A stretch of 64,000 bases of DNA, from NCBI GenBank assembly GCA_000635495.1, contig JFLW01000086.1, forward strand, positions 1 through 64,000, read 5' to 3'. Both the position numbers and the translations under genes were made by a program. How positions within the stretch are numbered: position 1 is the stretch's first letter; every line of letters starts with the position of its first letter. Origin of the DNA: Prochlorococcus sp. scB243_495K23 (GTDB lineage Bacteria; Cyanobacteriota; Cyanobacteriia; PCC-6307; Cyanobiaceae). The notes under the pieces are model-generated. The model saw only the letters and a list, made by a program, of their open reading frames with translations. It did no database searches and was not told the origin of the DNA. This document shows positions 47,520-55,854 of the stretch, one piece after another.

Positions 47520-48735
47520 TCTTATCCCACCACTTAAACATAGAAACTAGAACTTGATTACTTAGTTCCATGCCATTAGGCTCACTTAAAAAGAATCTAT
47601 TCCCCTTTCTTACTAATAGTCCACTTTCAAGAAACTTTTCCCATTCTTCAAGCAATTTACTGAAGTTGCTCTCAAATTTTTTATTTCCCCAGTTTTGTTC
47701 TTTAAAGACCTCTTTGATATCAAGACCCTCTTTGAGTCTTAATCCCAACATTATTTTCTCATCAAGTTCTTTATAGACAAACTCCTTATTAATTAGGGAT
47801 ACATCTAAATTATATTCGTGTTGTCTAGTTACCCATTCTTTGTATTCTTTGCTAACTCTTGGTCTAGTTAACTTTTCCCCCCAAGGAGAACTAGTGGAAC
47901 CTTGACCAAAACCCCACCAGCCTAAACCACTCCAATAAACTCTATTGTGCCTAGATTGATGTCGCGGAAGGCAATAGTTTGAGATTTCATATCTTGAATA
48001 CCCTGAGTTTTTTAATATTAAATGTGTTGATTCACTATTTCTAAAAGCTTCTTCATCACTTGGGAGTTTTAAGTTACCTAAATTAACTAATTTTTTAAAA
48101 ACAGTGCCATTTTCAATATTTAAATCGTAAATAGATAGATGCGGTGGTGAGAATGATATTGCTTTATATAAGTCATCTCGCCATTCTCTAAATCCACTAA
48201 GTGGCAAGTTTTGAATTAAATCTAAACTCCAGCTTTTTATTAACCCAGAATCATATTCTCTCTTCAACCATAAACAAGATTTTTCTGCATCTTCCTTCAA
48301 ATGACGCCTTCCGGACTTTTGAAGTATCTGATTATTAAAACTTTGGACTCCGAGACTAAATCTATTTATTCCAGCATTAATGAATCCAAAAAGATCATCT
48401 TGAGTAAAACTAGCTGGATCAATCTCCATAGTGATTTCAGCACCATAGTCAATTCCATAATTTTCTTTAAAAAGATCAATTAATTCTTTAATTTGGGTAG
48501 GATCTAAAATTGATGGTGTACCGCCTCCTATATAAATTGTTGATAGAGGTGATTTATGCTTAATTGACAATATTTCTTTATGTAAAAATTGCAAATACTC
48601 TTGAACAGTTTTGCTTCCATAACCTTTTAAAGTTTCAACTTTGTTTCCTAGTGGAATAACTGCGAAATCACAATAAAAACACCTTCTGTGGCAAAAAGGA
48701 ATGTGCACATAAGCACTTCTTGGAAACTTATTCAT
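47512..48735 (-). CDS. hemW: HemW-type radical SAM protein (coproporphyrinogen-III-oxidase-like)
   Basis: Radical-SAM protein now viewed as a heme chaperone rather than a true HemN. The 407 residues have the cluster motif CHRRCFYC (Cys15, 19, 22), YIGGGTPS and FSLGVQSFNNQILQKSGR. The N-terminus begins directly at the HIPFC strand and lacks the upstream Cys region of genuine HemN, supporting HemW. ATG at 48735; divergent from the PIN-TRAM gene by 96 bases. Confidence 0.88.
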   Translation of the reverse strand: MNKFPRSAYVHIPFCHRRCFYCDFAVIPLGNKVETLKGYGSKTVQEYLQFLHKEILSIKHKSPLSTIYIGGGTPSILDPTQIKELIDLFKENYGIDYGAEITMEIDPASFTQDDLFGFINAGINRFSLGVQSFNNQILQKSGRRHLKEDAEKSCLWLKREYDSGLIKSWSLDLIQNLPLSGFREWRDDLYKAISFSPPHLSIYDLNIENGTVFKKLVNLGNLKLPSDEEAFRNSESTHLILKNSGYSRYEISNYCLPRHQSRHNRVYWSGLGWWGFGQGSTSSPWGEKLTRPRVSKEYKEWVTRQHEYNLDVSLINKEFVYKELDEKIMLGLRLKEGLDIKEVFKEQNWGNKKFESNFSKLLEEWEKFLESGLLVRKGNRFFLSEPNGMELSNQVLVSMFKWWDKIN

Positions 48736-48831
48736 AATCTAAATACATTTTTAAGCTCCAAAAAAGTATTAAGGATCGAAAAAAATAAAATCCTTATTTA
48801 CTCAATTAATAAATCCTAGTAGATTATAGAT

Positions 48832-49941
48832 ATGACAGATATCTTAGTATTAATTTTATTTGTATTGTCTGGGGCTGCTTCAGGGTGGCTTGGTGTTGAT
48901 TTATTGCCAGTAGACATACTCAAACAGGTATCCAATGTAGAAGGTTTCAGAATTGTTTTAGCAATAATTGGTTTTTTTGTAGGATTAGCAGCTGGTTTTG
49001 TATTCCTTCAACTGAGAAAGACTTTTCTTGATCAAATAAGAACAATGCCAACGGACTTACTAATAAGTAGGTCTGTTGGATTAATTTTAGGATTACTTGT
49101 TGCGAATCTCCTACTTGCTCCAATACTATTAATTCCCTTCCCTAGAGAGGTTTTTTTCGCCAAGCCCTTAGCGGCTATATTAAGCAACATTTTCTTTGGT
49201 GTGCTTGGTTATAAGTTAGCAGATACCCATGGAAGGACATTATTGAGATTATTCAATCCAAATAACACTGATGCATATCTAGTCAATGAAGGGATACTCC
49301 CTGCTGCAAGTCCAAAAATTCTTGATACCAGCGTAATTATTGATGGAAGAATCAATGGCCTATTAAGTTGCGGCTTATTGGAAGGGCAATTAATTGTTGC
49401 TCAAAGTGTAATTGATGAGTTACAAACTTTAGCTGACTCAAGCAGTAATGAAAAAAGGTCAAAAGGCAGAAGAGGCCTCAAGTTGTTAAAAGAATTAAGA
49501 GATTTATATGGGAGAAGACTTGTAATAAACCCAACAAAATATGAAGGTAATGGAGTAGATGAAAAACTACTTAAAATTACAGAGGATATGACAGGAACTT
49601 TAATTACAGCTGATTATAATCTTTCTCAGATCGCTGAAGTTAAAGAATTAAAAGTAATGAATTTGAGTGATTTGGTTATTGCTTTAAGACCAGAAGTACA
49701 ACCAGGAGAGTCACTTAATATAAAAATTGTGAGAGAAGGCAAAGAAAAAATGCAAGGTATTGGATATTTAGATGACGGCACGATGGTTGTAATTGATGAA
49801 GCAAAGAATTTTGTGGGAAGCAGATTAGATATTGTCATCACAGGAGCATTACAAACTCCCACTGGAAGAATGGTCTTTGGAAAACTAATAAATAATCCTG
49901 AGTCAAACAAATCTTTTAAATCACCAGCGACACAGGGCTAA
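48832..49941 (+). CDS. PIN-TRAM membrane protein (YacL-like)
   Basis: A 369-residue protein with four N-terminal transmembrane segments (about 3-20, 38-58, 83-103, 114-133). They are followed by a PIN nuclease-like domain (LDTSVIIDGRI, with acidic residues continuing at LQTLADSSSNEKRSKGRRG and DYNLSQIAEVK) and a C-terminal TRAM domain (GIGYLDDGTMVVIDEAKN). Similar to Bacillus YacL; substrate RNA unknown. ATG at 48832. clpR starts 31 bases later on the same strand. Confidence 0.85.
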   Translation: MTDILVLILFVLSGAASGWLGVDLLPVDILKQVSNVEGFRIVLAIIGFFVGLAAGFVFLQLRKTFLDQIRTMPTDLLISRSVGLILGLLVANLLLAPILLIPFPREVFFAKPLAAILSNIFFGVLGYKLADTHGRTLLRLFNPNNTDAYLVNEGILPAASPKILDTSVIIDGRINGLLSCGLLEGQLIVAQSVIDELQTLADSSSNEKRSKGRRGLKLLKELRDLYGRRLVINPTKYEGNGVDEKLLKITEDMTGTLITADYNLSQIAEVKELKVMNLSDLVIALRPEVQPGESLNIKIVREGKEKMQGIGYLDDGTMVVIDEAKNFVGSRLDIVITGALQTPTGRMVFGKLINNPESNKSFKSPATQG

Positions 49942-49972
49942 ATCTAGCTAGAATCAGTTCAATCTTAATTTT

Positions 49973-50644
49973 GTGATACAAATGACTGTATCTGCTCCTT
50001 ATTACGGCGAAAACACCGTCATGAGGACTCCGCCCCCTGATCTCCCCTCTCTTTTACTGAAAGAGCGAATTGTTTATCTTGGTTTACCATTATTTTCAGA
50101 TGATGATGCAAAAAGACAACTAGGAATGGATGTTACTGAGCTAATCATTGCTCAACTTCTTTATTTGGAATTTGATGATCCAGAAAAACCAATCTATTTC
50201 TATATCAATTCAACTGGTACAAGCTGGTACACTGGTGACGCAGTTGGTTTTGAAACAGAAGCTTTCGCTATCTGCGATACCATAAGTTACATTAAGCCTC
50301 CAGTACATACAATATGTATCGGACAAGCAATGGGGACTGCTGCAGTTATTCTTTCATCTGGCACAAAGGGACAAAGAGCCGCTCTTCCACATGCTTCTAT
50401 TGTTTTGCATCAACCTATAAGCGGGGCAAGAGGCCAAGCAACTGATATCCAAATAAGAGCTGAGGAAGTTTTGAAAAATAAAAAATCAATGTTGGAGATT
50501 TTATCTCGTAATACTGGAAAGACAATCGAAGAACTCTCAAAAGACTCTGACAGGATGAGTTATCTCAACCCCCAAGAAGCACTAGATTATGGAGTTATCG
50601 ATAGAATACTCACAAATCAAAAAGATCTCCCAAATAAAATTTAA
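49973..50644 (+). CDS. clpR: ClpR, proteolytically inactive Clp protease subunit
   Basis: ClpP-like subunit that joins ClpP3 in a mixed tetradecameric core. The 223 residues follow ClpP closely, but the nucleophile loop reads GQAMGTAAVIL: Gly121 occupies the catalytic serine position (AASMGA in the neighbour). The catalytic His (LHQP) is kept. An N-terminal extension of about 20 residues precedes the core. GTG at 49973 or the ATG at 49982 may start it. clpP follows after 24 bases, fitting the clpR-clpP3 operon of cyanobacteria. Confidence 0.93.
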   Translation: MIQMTVSAPYYGENTVMRTPPPDLPSLLLKERIVYLGLPLFSDDDAKRQLGMDVTELIIAQLLYLEFDDPEKPIYFYINSTGTSWYTGDAVGFETEAFAICDTISYIKPPVHTICIGQAMGTAAVILSSGTKGQRAALPHASIVLHQPISGARGQATDIQIRAEEVLKNKKSMLEILSRNTGKTIEELSKDSDRMSYLNPQEALDYGVIDRILTNQKDLPNKI

Positions 50645-50668
50645 CACTCACAAAACTATTTTAAAATC

Positions 50669-51280
50669 ATGCCAATAGGAACTCCAAGCGTGCCTTACAG
50701 ACTTCCAGGAAGTCAATACGAAAGATGGGTCGACATATATACAAGACTAGGTGTTGAAAGAATTCTTTTTCTTGGACAAGAAGTGAATGATGGTATTGCT
50801 AATAGCCTTGTTGCACAAATGCTTTATCTAGATTCTGATGATAATTCCAAACCTATCTATCTGTATATAAATAGCCCAGGAGGTTCAGTAACTGCTGGCT
50901 TGGCAATTTATGACACCATTAAATATGTAAAAAGTGATGTAGTAACTATATGCGTAGGCCTCGCAGCCTCCATGGGAGCGTTCCTATTGGCCGCTGGTAC
51001 AAAAGGTAAAAGAGTTGCTTTGCCTCACAGTAGAATAATGATTCATCAACCCTTAGGAGGCACATCTCAACGCCAAGCAAGTGATATTGAAATAGAAGCT
51101 AAGGAAATTTTAAGAATTAAAGATATGTTAAACATTTCTATGGCAGATATGACAGGCCAATCATTTGAGAAAATTGAAAAGGATACTGATAGAGATTATT
51201 TTCTAAGTGCGGAAGAAGCAAAAAATTATGGATTAATTGATAGAGTAATTACACATCCAAGCGAAGCAAATCAGTCTTAA
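50669..51280 (+). CDS. clpP: ATP-dependent Clp protease proteolytic subunit
   Basis: Serine protease subunit with an intact triad: Ser101 in GLAASMGAF, His126 in MIHQP and Asp near 175 (DTDRDYFLS). 203 residues, normal length. It is directly downstream of clpR, so it is the ClpP3-type partner of a ClpP/R core fed by ClpC. ATG at 50669. Downstream is 111 bases of AT-rich sequence leading to ilvC, without a strong terminator. Confidence 0.95.
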   Translation: MPIGTPSVPYRLPGSQYERWVDIYTRLGVERILFLGQEVNDGIANSLVAQMLYLDSDDNSKPIYLYINSPGGSVTAGLAIYDTIKYVKSDVVTICVGLAASMGAFLLAAGTKGKRVALPHSRIMIHQPLGGTSQRQASDIEIEAKEILRIKDMLNISMADMTGQSFEKIEKDTDRDYFLSAEEAKNYGLIDRVITHPSEANQS

Positions 51281-51391
51281 ACTTTCTAAATTAATTTTTT
51301 TATTTTTATTTTTTAAATTAATAATTTTTTTGTTTTATTGCTACCTTAATGTCTAAAATAATAACTATCAAACGCAAAGAAGCTACAACTA

Positions 51392-52381
51392 ATGACGCAA
51401 CTCTTTTACGACAAAGATGCAGATCTAAGTCTTTTAAATGATAAAACAATAGCGATTATTGGATATGGATCACAAGGTCATGCACATGCTCTAAATCTGA
51501 AAGATAGCGGTATGGATGTAATTGTTGGATTATATACAGGAAGTAAGTCTGAAAGCAAAGCCATTAGCGATGGTCTACAAGTCTTTAGCGTTTCTGAAGC
51601 TTGCGAAAAAGCAGACTGGATTATGATTCTCCTCCCCGATGAGTTTCAGAAAGATGTTTACCTTAAGGAAATAGAACCTAATTTAAAAGAAGGAAAGATA
51701 CTAAGTTTTGCTCATGGCTTCAATATAAGATTCGGACTTATCAAACCTCCTAGTTTTGTTGATGTTGTAATGATTGCCCCAAAAGGACCTGGACACACTG
51801 TTCGTTGGGAGTATCAGAACGGTCAAGGAGTTCCAGCGCTGTTTGCTGTAGAGCAGGATTCTTCCGGAAGTGCAAGATCATTGGCAATGGCTTACGCTAA
51901 AGGGATTGGAGGAACGAGAGCTGGGATTCTTGAAACAAACTTTAAAGAAGAAACAGAAACTGATTTATTTGGCGAACAAGCGGTTTTGTGCGGAGGATTA
52001 TCAGAACTGGTCAAGTCAGGATTCGAAACTCTTGTAGAGGCAGGTTATCAACCGGAACTTGCTTACTTCGAATGCTTACATGAAGTCAAACTTATTGTTG
52101 ATTTAATGGTGAAGGGAGGCTTATCTCAAATGAGAGATTCCATTTCAAATACCGCAGAATATGGAGATTATGTAAGTGGTAAAAGACTAATCAATAGTGA
52201 TACAAAAAAAGAAATGCAGAAAATTCTAAAAGATATTCAAGATGGGACTTTCGCTAAGAATTTTGTAGAAGAATGCGATAAAAACAAACCCTTAATGACA
52301 AAATTAAGAGAAGAGAACTCAAAACATGAAATTGAGAAAGTAGGTAAAGGTTTGCGCTCGATGTTCAGTTGGCTGAAGTAA
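51392..52381 (+). CDS. ilvC: Ketol-acid reductoisomerase
   Basis: NADPH-dependent isomeroreductase of branched-chain amino acid synthesis. The 329 residues (class I, short form) show the Rossmann motif [37 protein letters not shown], and the metal-binding acidic residues in [15 protein letters not shown] and [16 protein letters not shown] at 51392. The stop overlaps the start of cbiB by 13 bases. Confidence 0.97.
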   Translation: MTQLFYDKDADLSLLNDKTIAIIGYGSQGHAHALNLKDSGMDVIVGLYTGSKSESKAISDGLQVFSVSEACEKADWIMILLPDEFQKDVYLKEIEPNLKEGKILSFAHGFNIRFGLIKPPSFVDVVMIAPKGPGHTVRWEYQNGQGVPALFAVEQDSSGSARSLAMAYAKGIGGTRAGILETNFKEETETDLFGEQAVLCGGLSELVKSGFETLVEAGYQPELAYFECLHEVKLIVDLMVKGGLSQMRDSISNTAEYGDYVSGKRLINSDTKKEMQKILKDIQDGTFAKNFVEECDKNKPLMTKLREENSKHEIEKVGKGLRSMFSWLK

Positions 52382-53394
52382 ATTTATTTTTAATATTCCT
52401 TGGATCGATTGGTTTTGATTTATTAATCGGCGATCCAAGATTCTTAATCCACCCTGTACAAGTAATTGGCTTTTACATAAAAAAAATATCTGATTGCCTC
52501 ATAAATAATTTTGGGGGAAATAAAAATATATTGTTTTGGGGAGGTTTAATAGTAGCTATATCCACCATAGGAATGAGTTTTGGTTTAGGTAAATTGATAG
52601 AACTCAGTTATGTGCAATCAAGAAATAATTTTTTTTGTGGATTGCTAATTTTTTTTGGACTTTCAAGTTGTATTGCGACTAAGGGACTTATTTCAAGTGT
52701 GAAAGAGATTGCAGAGCTAATAGAACGGGAAGAAATTAATGACCAAAATAAGAGAATAATTAAAGAGAAGGTACAAAGGATAGTTAGTAGGGATGTAAGT
52801 TCATCTTCTTTAGAACATCTTTTGAGATCAAGTACAGAGAGTCTTACCGAGAATTCTGTTGATGGAATATTTGGGCCATTATTTTGGATTTTTATTGGAA
52901 TTTTTTTTATGAAATTTTCAATTTTTCTGCCAGGGCCTTTATCACTTGGTTTTTCTTATAAAGCCATAAGCACTTTAGATTCAATGATAGGTTACAGATA
53001 TGATTATTTTAGATATTTAGGTTTTTTCAGTGCAAAAATCGAAGATATTTTTACATTTGTTCCTTCAAGATTAGTTTTAATTACATTACCTCTAGTTAGT
53101 CCCAAAATTAATGAGTATGGATCAATAATAAAAAAAAGCTATCTTGATGGTAAAAAATATGATTCGCCTAATGCTGGGATTTCAGAGGCTATATTTGCTT
53201 ATATTTCTGGAATAACATTGGGTGGAAAAAGTAAATATAAAAATGAGATTATTAAAAAGCCAAAGATCAATGCGAATGGAGATAATTGCACTGGGGATAA
53301 AATTAAATTAATTTGTCAATTAATTTTGAGATTACAATTATTGTGGATAATAATTTTTGTCTTAATTTTTTTTGTAATTTCAACTTCAATTTAA
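52369..53394 (+). CDS. cbiB: Adenosylcobinamide-phosphate synthase CbiB/CobD
   Basis: Membrane enzyme attaching the aminopropanol linker to the corrin ring in cobalamin synthesis. The 341 residues have several hydrophobic segments, the family's N-terminal [33 protein letters not shown] and [19 protein letters not shown] at 52369, inside the ilvC 3' end (13-base overlap), is the start. cobL at 5085 is an earlier pathway gene. The coupling to ilvC looks positional rather than functional. Confidence 0.88.
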   Translation: MAEVNLFLIFLGSIGFDLLIGDPRFLIHPVQVIGFYIKKISDCLINNFGGNKNILFWGGLIVAISTIGMSFGLGKLIELSYVQSRNNFFCGLLIFFGLSSCIATKGLISSVKEIAELIEREEINDQNKRIIKEKVQRIVSRDVSSSSLEHLLRSSTESLTENSVDGIFGPLFWIFIGIFFMKFSIFLPGPLSLGFSYKAISTLDSMIGYRYDYFRYLGFFSAKIEDIFTFVPSRLVLITLPLVSPKINEYGSIIKKSYLDGKKYDSPNAGISEAIFAYISGITLGGKSKYKNEIIKKPKINANGDNCTGDKIKLICQLILRLQLLWIIIFVLIFFVISTSI

Positions 53395-53439
53395 TAATAA
53401 ATTAGTTTTAAAATTACTAGAATAAATAACAAAAGTTCT

Positions 53440-53685
53440 ATGCAAGAAAACGACTCTCCAATAGAAAATCAAAATGATGATTTTACTGATACATCATCAA
53501 CTGATAATGAATACTCAAAATGGGTAGACAATCAGGGAGATGAAGTAAAGAATGTTTTTGGATTTAATAGCAGTGTTGAACTTGTAAATGGTAGAGCAGC
53601 AATGATCGGATTCTTAATGCTCATATTAACCGAGTTAGTTTTTAGCGGCAGACCTGTTACTTCTTCAATTTTTGGTATTAATTAA
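53440..53685 (+). CDS. hli: High-light-inducible protein (HLIP/Scp)
   Basis: A single-helix chlorophyll-binding-type protein of the LHC superfamily that protects photosystems under stress. The 81 residues carry the motif VELVNGRAAMIGFLMLILTEL (residues 53 onward) with the Glu, Asn/Arg and Ala/Met spacing of chlorophyll-binding helix I. A long acidic N-terminus (about 45 residues) is unusual compared with the shortest HLIPs. ATG at 53440. The next small membrane gene starts 2 bases after its stop. Confidence 0.92.
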   Translation: MQENDSPIENQNDDFTDTSSTDNEYSKWVDNQGDEVKNVFGFNSSVELVNGRAAMIGFLMLILTELVFSGRPVTSSIFGIN

Positions 53686-53687
53686 AA

Positions 53688-53900
53688 ATGGAAGCAAAAA
53701 AATCTAATCCAATAAAAGTATTCTTATACATATCTGTTTGGGTAATTATTTGGGGTACTATAGGTTCTTTAGTCGATTTTCCTCTTTATAAAAATAAAAT
53801 ATACTCAGAAGGAAGCATATATCAATATCTTACTTTCACAATTACAGCTGTTATTTCTATTATATCAGCAAAGTTTTTTTATAAGAAAATTGATTTATAA
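53688..53900 (+). CDS. Small two-helix membrane protein behind hli, unknown
   Basis: A 70-residue protein with two hydrophobic helices (about 10-27 and 45-62), no recognised motif. Its ATG is 2 bases after the hli stop, so it must be co-transcribed and probably co-translated with hli. That position suggests a thylakoid membrane role, perhaps in pigment-protein assembly, but this is inference. The end overlaps the convergent 53895-54152 gene by 6 bases. Confidence 0.7.
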   Translation: MEAKKSNPIKVFLYISVWVIIWGTIGSLVDFPLYKNKIYSEGSIYQYLTFTITAVISIISAKFFYKKIDL

Positions 53901-54152
53901 AAACTTGTACCTAAATTTCTTGATAATTTTTGCTGGTTCTTCACTTTCATTGGACTCGTAAAGTATCCACTGATGAGTCTCAGTATCATGGTCACAACCA
54001 TAATTTCCAGATTGGTTATCGTAACTTGAAAGATATGAATGACAATTTTGGTCTGCCTCAAAAGCCGAGTCATAACCTGTTAGAAAATATATCAAAAATA
54101 GAACAGTTATCAACAAAAAAAATACTTGAGAAACCAAATTAATTATCTTCAT
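53895..54152 (-). CDS. Small membrane-anchored or secreted protein, unknown
   Basis: An 85-residue protein with a hydrophobic N-terminal helix (about 5-25, LVSQVFFLLITVLFLIYFLTG) and a short acidic soluble part with two Cys (QNCHSYLSS, NYGCDHD). The rest is charged. No family recognised. ATG at 54152. Open frames also exist on both strands here; this one is preferred because it has the signal-like N-terminus and normal codon use. Confidence 0.55.
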   Translation of the reverse strand: MKIINLVSQVFFLLITVLFLIYFLTGYDSAFEADQNCHSYLSSYDNQSGNYGCDHDTETHQWILYESNESEEPAKIIKKFRYKFL

Positions 54153-54210
54153 AAGATATTCTAAAATTTAAATATATCATCTAATAAAATCTTTCGATCT
54201 AAAAATATAG

Positions 54211-54453
54211 CTAACGTCCAACATTAAATACAAAGTCATGGAATTCTTGATTCTTTAAATACAGGATGACTAGCAATACTAAAATGATATTTAAGCCTAT
54301 TACTATTGATCCAAAAATATTTATTTGTTTTTTGCCTGGCAAAGTGTAAGTAAATTTCTTGCCTTTAAGAATACCAGCTAAGCCTTTTTTTGCTTTTATT
54401 TGAGTATTTTGAGTATTATTCTTAACTTCATTATCAGAAAAACCTTTTACCAT
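54211..54453 (-). CDS. Small single-helix membrane protein, unknown
   Basis: An 80-residue protein with a basic, Asn/Lys-rich first 45 residues (AKKGLAGILKGKKFTYTLPG) and one C-terminal-half transmembrane helix (about 47-67, FGSIVIGLNIILVLLVILYL). No known domain. ATG at 54453. It is one of four small genes in a row (53688-54819) and may belong with them functionally, but only proximity supports that. Confidence 0.6.
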   Translation of the reverse strand: MVKGFSDNEVKNNTQNTQIKAKKGLAGILKGKKFTYTLPGKKQINIFGSIVIGLNIILVLLVILYLKNQEFHDFVFNVGR

Positions 54454-54507
54454 TACAAATTAAATAACAAATTTATAATATTCCAAAAAAATAAATTATT
54501 TTAATAA

Positions 54508-54819
54508 TTAACAATTTTTAATCACATATGGGATCATTAATGAAATTTTCTCATTTGAGAAATTATTAAAAAAATAAGCTTCAATAATTTCCGTTTGCAG
54601 CCCCAATAAACTTGATTGACATTTGAATCTATTTTGGTCAAATACTACTAATTGAAGTTTTTCTATTTCAGAAACTAATTCTTTACATATTTTGGTTCGA
54701 GAATCTTTAAAACAATCACTAGATTGTTTTAAAATCTTAGACTTTGTTGGTATTGTTTCAGCCATAACAAAATTTGATAACAACAAAAATTTAAGGAATA
54801 AAATAGTTAAACATTTCAT
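54508..54819 (-). CDS. Small exported cysteine-containing protein, unknown
   Basis: A 103-residue protein with a signal peptide (hydrophobic about 4-19, cut near VMAET), leaving a mature part of about 83 residues with five Cys (SSDCF, KICKE, FKCQSS, IKNC at the end). Disulfide bonding in the periplasm is plausible. ATG at 54819. A 7-bp hairpin (54846-54870) lies in its leader, downstream of the hup terminator. No family recognised. Confidence 0.6.
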   Translation of the reverse strand: MKCLTILFLKFLLLSNFVMAETIPTKSKILKQSSDCFKDSRTKICKELVSEIEKLQLVVFDQNRFKCQSSLLGLQTEIIEAYFFNNFSNEKISLMIPYVIKNC

Positions 54820-54896
54820 TACTTTTTAAGATTTCAAAATTTTGGATGCCTAGTTAAGAGTGTTAGGCATTGAGCTAATTGCATCTTTTTGCGATT

Positions 54897-54924
54897 AAAA
54901 AAAAAGATGCTCTAAAAGAGCACC
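54897..54924 (-). terminator. Intrinsic terminator of hup
   Basis: On the minus strand, a 7-bp stem (GGTGCTC/GAGCATC, one G-U) with a 5-base loop at 54924-54906 runs into nine T residues (A run at 54897-54905), 33 bases after the hup stop. The 3' arm can alternatively pair with a downstream segment (54881-54890), giving a 10-bp alternative stem. Confidence 0.8.
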
Positions 54925-54956
54925 TTATTATTAAAGGAAGAAATAGATTAAAAAAA

Positions 54957-55232
54957 TTACCCTTGAACTCTATCCTTAAAAAGTTTACCTGCAGAGAATG
55001 TTGGAACTCTTTTAGCGGGTATTGCTATTTTTTCGCCTGTCTTAGGGTTTAATCCCTGTCTTGCAGAACGATCTCTTGGTTCAAAAGAACCAAATCCTAG
55101 TAAAGAGACTTTTTTGCCTTCCACTACTGAATCAACAATAGTTTCAATAGCTGCATCAACAACTAAAGAAACATCCGTTTTTGTGAGCTCTGTACGAGCT
55201 GCAACAAGATTTACTAAATCAGCTTTGTTCAT
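54957..55232 (-). CDS. hup: DNA-binding protein HU
   Basis: Small nucleoid protein that bends DNA. The 91 residues have the conserved helix MNKADLVNLVAARTELTKTDVSL split by short loops, the GFGSFEPRDRSARQGLNPKTGEKIAIPA beta arm with the DNA-intercalating Pro, and the C-terminal helix VPTFSAGKLFKDRV. ATG at 55232. It has its own strong terminator. The divergent side (55233-55854) is gene-poor and should contain its promoter. Confidence 0.97.
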   Translation of the reverse strand: MNKADLVNLVAARTELTKTDVSLVVDAAIETIVDSVVEGKKVSLLGFGSFEPRDRSARQGLNPKTGEKIAIPAKRVPTFSAGKLFKDRVQG

Positions 55233-55303
55233 TGAAATTTAAATTAAAGCTAGGGGTTAAAAAAAGATTTAAATCGAGTTTAAACCTCGAACTTTCACAT
55301 CAT

Positions 55304-55441
55304 ATGGAGCAAATACAAATACGGCAACCGAAAATGCCGGCGGCGCAAAGCTTTATACAAATTTTAGGGTCATTTTTAGCAACACTATTTATTTCTTATA
55401 GCCGTACTTTTTCATTTATAAAAAATAGCCTCTTCATTTAG
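55304..55441 (+). CDS. Possible small ORF, 45 residues, hydrophobic
   Basis: ATG at 55304 to TAG at 55441 could encode 45 residues: polar start MEQIQIRQPKMPAAQ then a hydrophobic helix (FIQILGSFLATLFISYS) and a short basic end. It is divergent from hup. The first 15 codons are locally GC-richer than the surroundings, a mild hint of coding constraint. The frame is open further upstream to 55232, but that part is AT-rich filler. Low confidence. Confidence 0.3.
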   Translation: MEQIQIRQPKMPAAQSFIQILGSFLATLFISYSRTFSFIKNSLFI

Positions 55442-55854
55442 AGAACAGCAAAAAGCATTGGTGGCACTGGATTTAGCATTAAAAATCTAACTATATTTAG
55501 CAAAGGGGGGAAATGTCAAAGGGGGGTTGAATTTAAGAATTTGAGCTATTTATTATGTTTTATTAATTTTCAGATATATTTCCTTCTCATCACATGAAAA
55601 AACACAATTTGTATTTTGAAATCAAGAAAAATCTAGTTTTCTCGTTATTAAACTTTCTCTATAAATCGTTTTATGCACTGAACAGATGGATGAAGGAATT
55701 GTAATTAATTAGAAAATTAATACTCTCCAAGATCTAATAAAGTTAATTAGTAAAGCCTTAAATTTCAGTTTTTTTATAAATTTTGCATCTATTATTCATA
55801 TCAGTAATTTAAATAAATTATCTCAATATTTAACTAATCAATGATAAACAAAAA
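55442..55854. other. Gene-poor region between hup and the debranching enzyme
   Basis: About 410 bases with no convincing ORF on either strand. It contains a direct repeat CAAAGGGGGG at 55501-55510 and 55517-55526 (16-base period). The rest is AT-rich and presumably carries the promoter of the debranching enzyme gene. An unannotated small RNA is possible but I cannot support one. Confidence 0.5.
55501..55526. repeat. Two direct copies of CAAAGGGGGG
   Basis: A perfect 10-bp direct repeat spaced 16 bases start to start, with two G6 runs, in an otherwise AT-rich gap. Such G runs are rare in this sequence. It could be a regulator site on one face of the helix or part of a structured RNA; the sequence alone does not decide. 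Confidence 0.6.

Noticed and set aside
53879-54142. Alternative small frames on both strands at the 53895-54152 gene
   Set aside because: The chosen frame has a signal-like N-terminus and ordinary codon use; the others do not.
55232-55303. Upstream extension of the 45-codon ORF
   Set aside because: AT-rich and Lys-rich filler that lies in the divergent hup promoter area; the ATG at 55304 is a more natural start.
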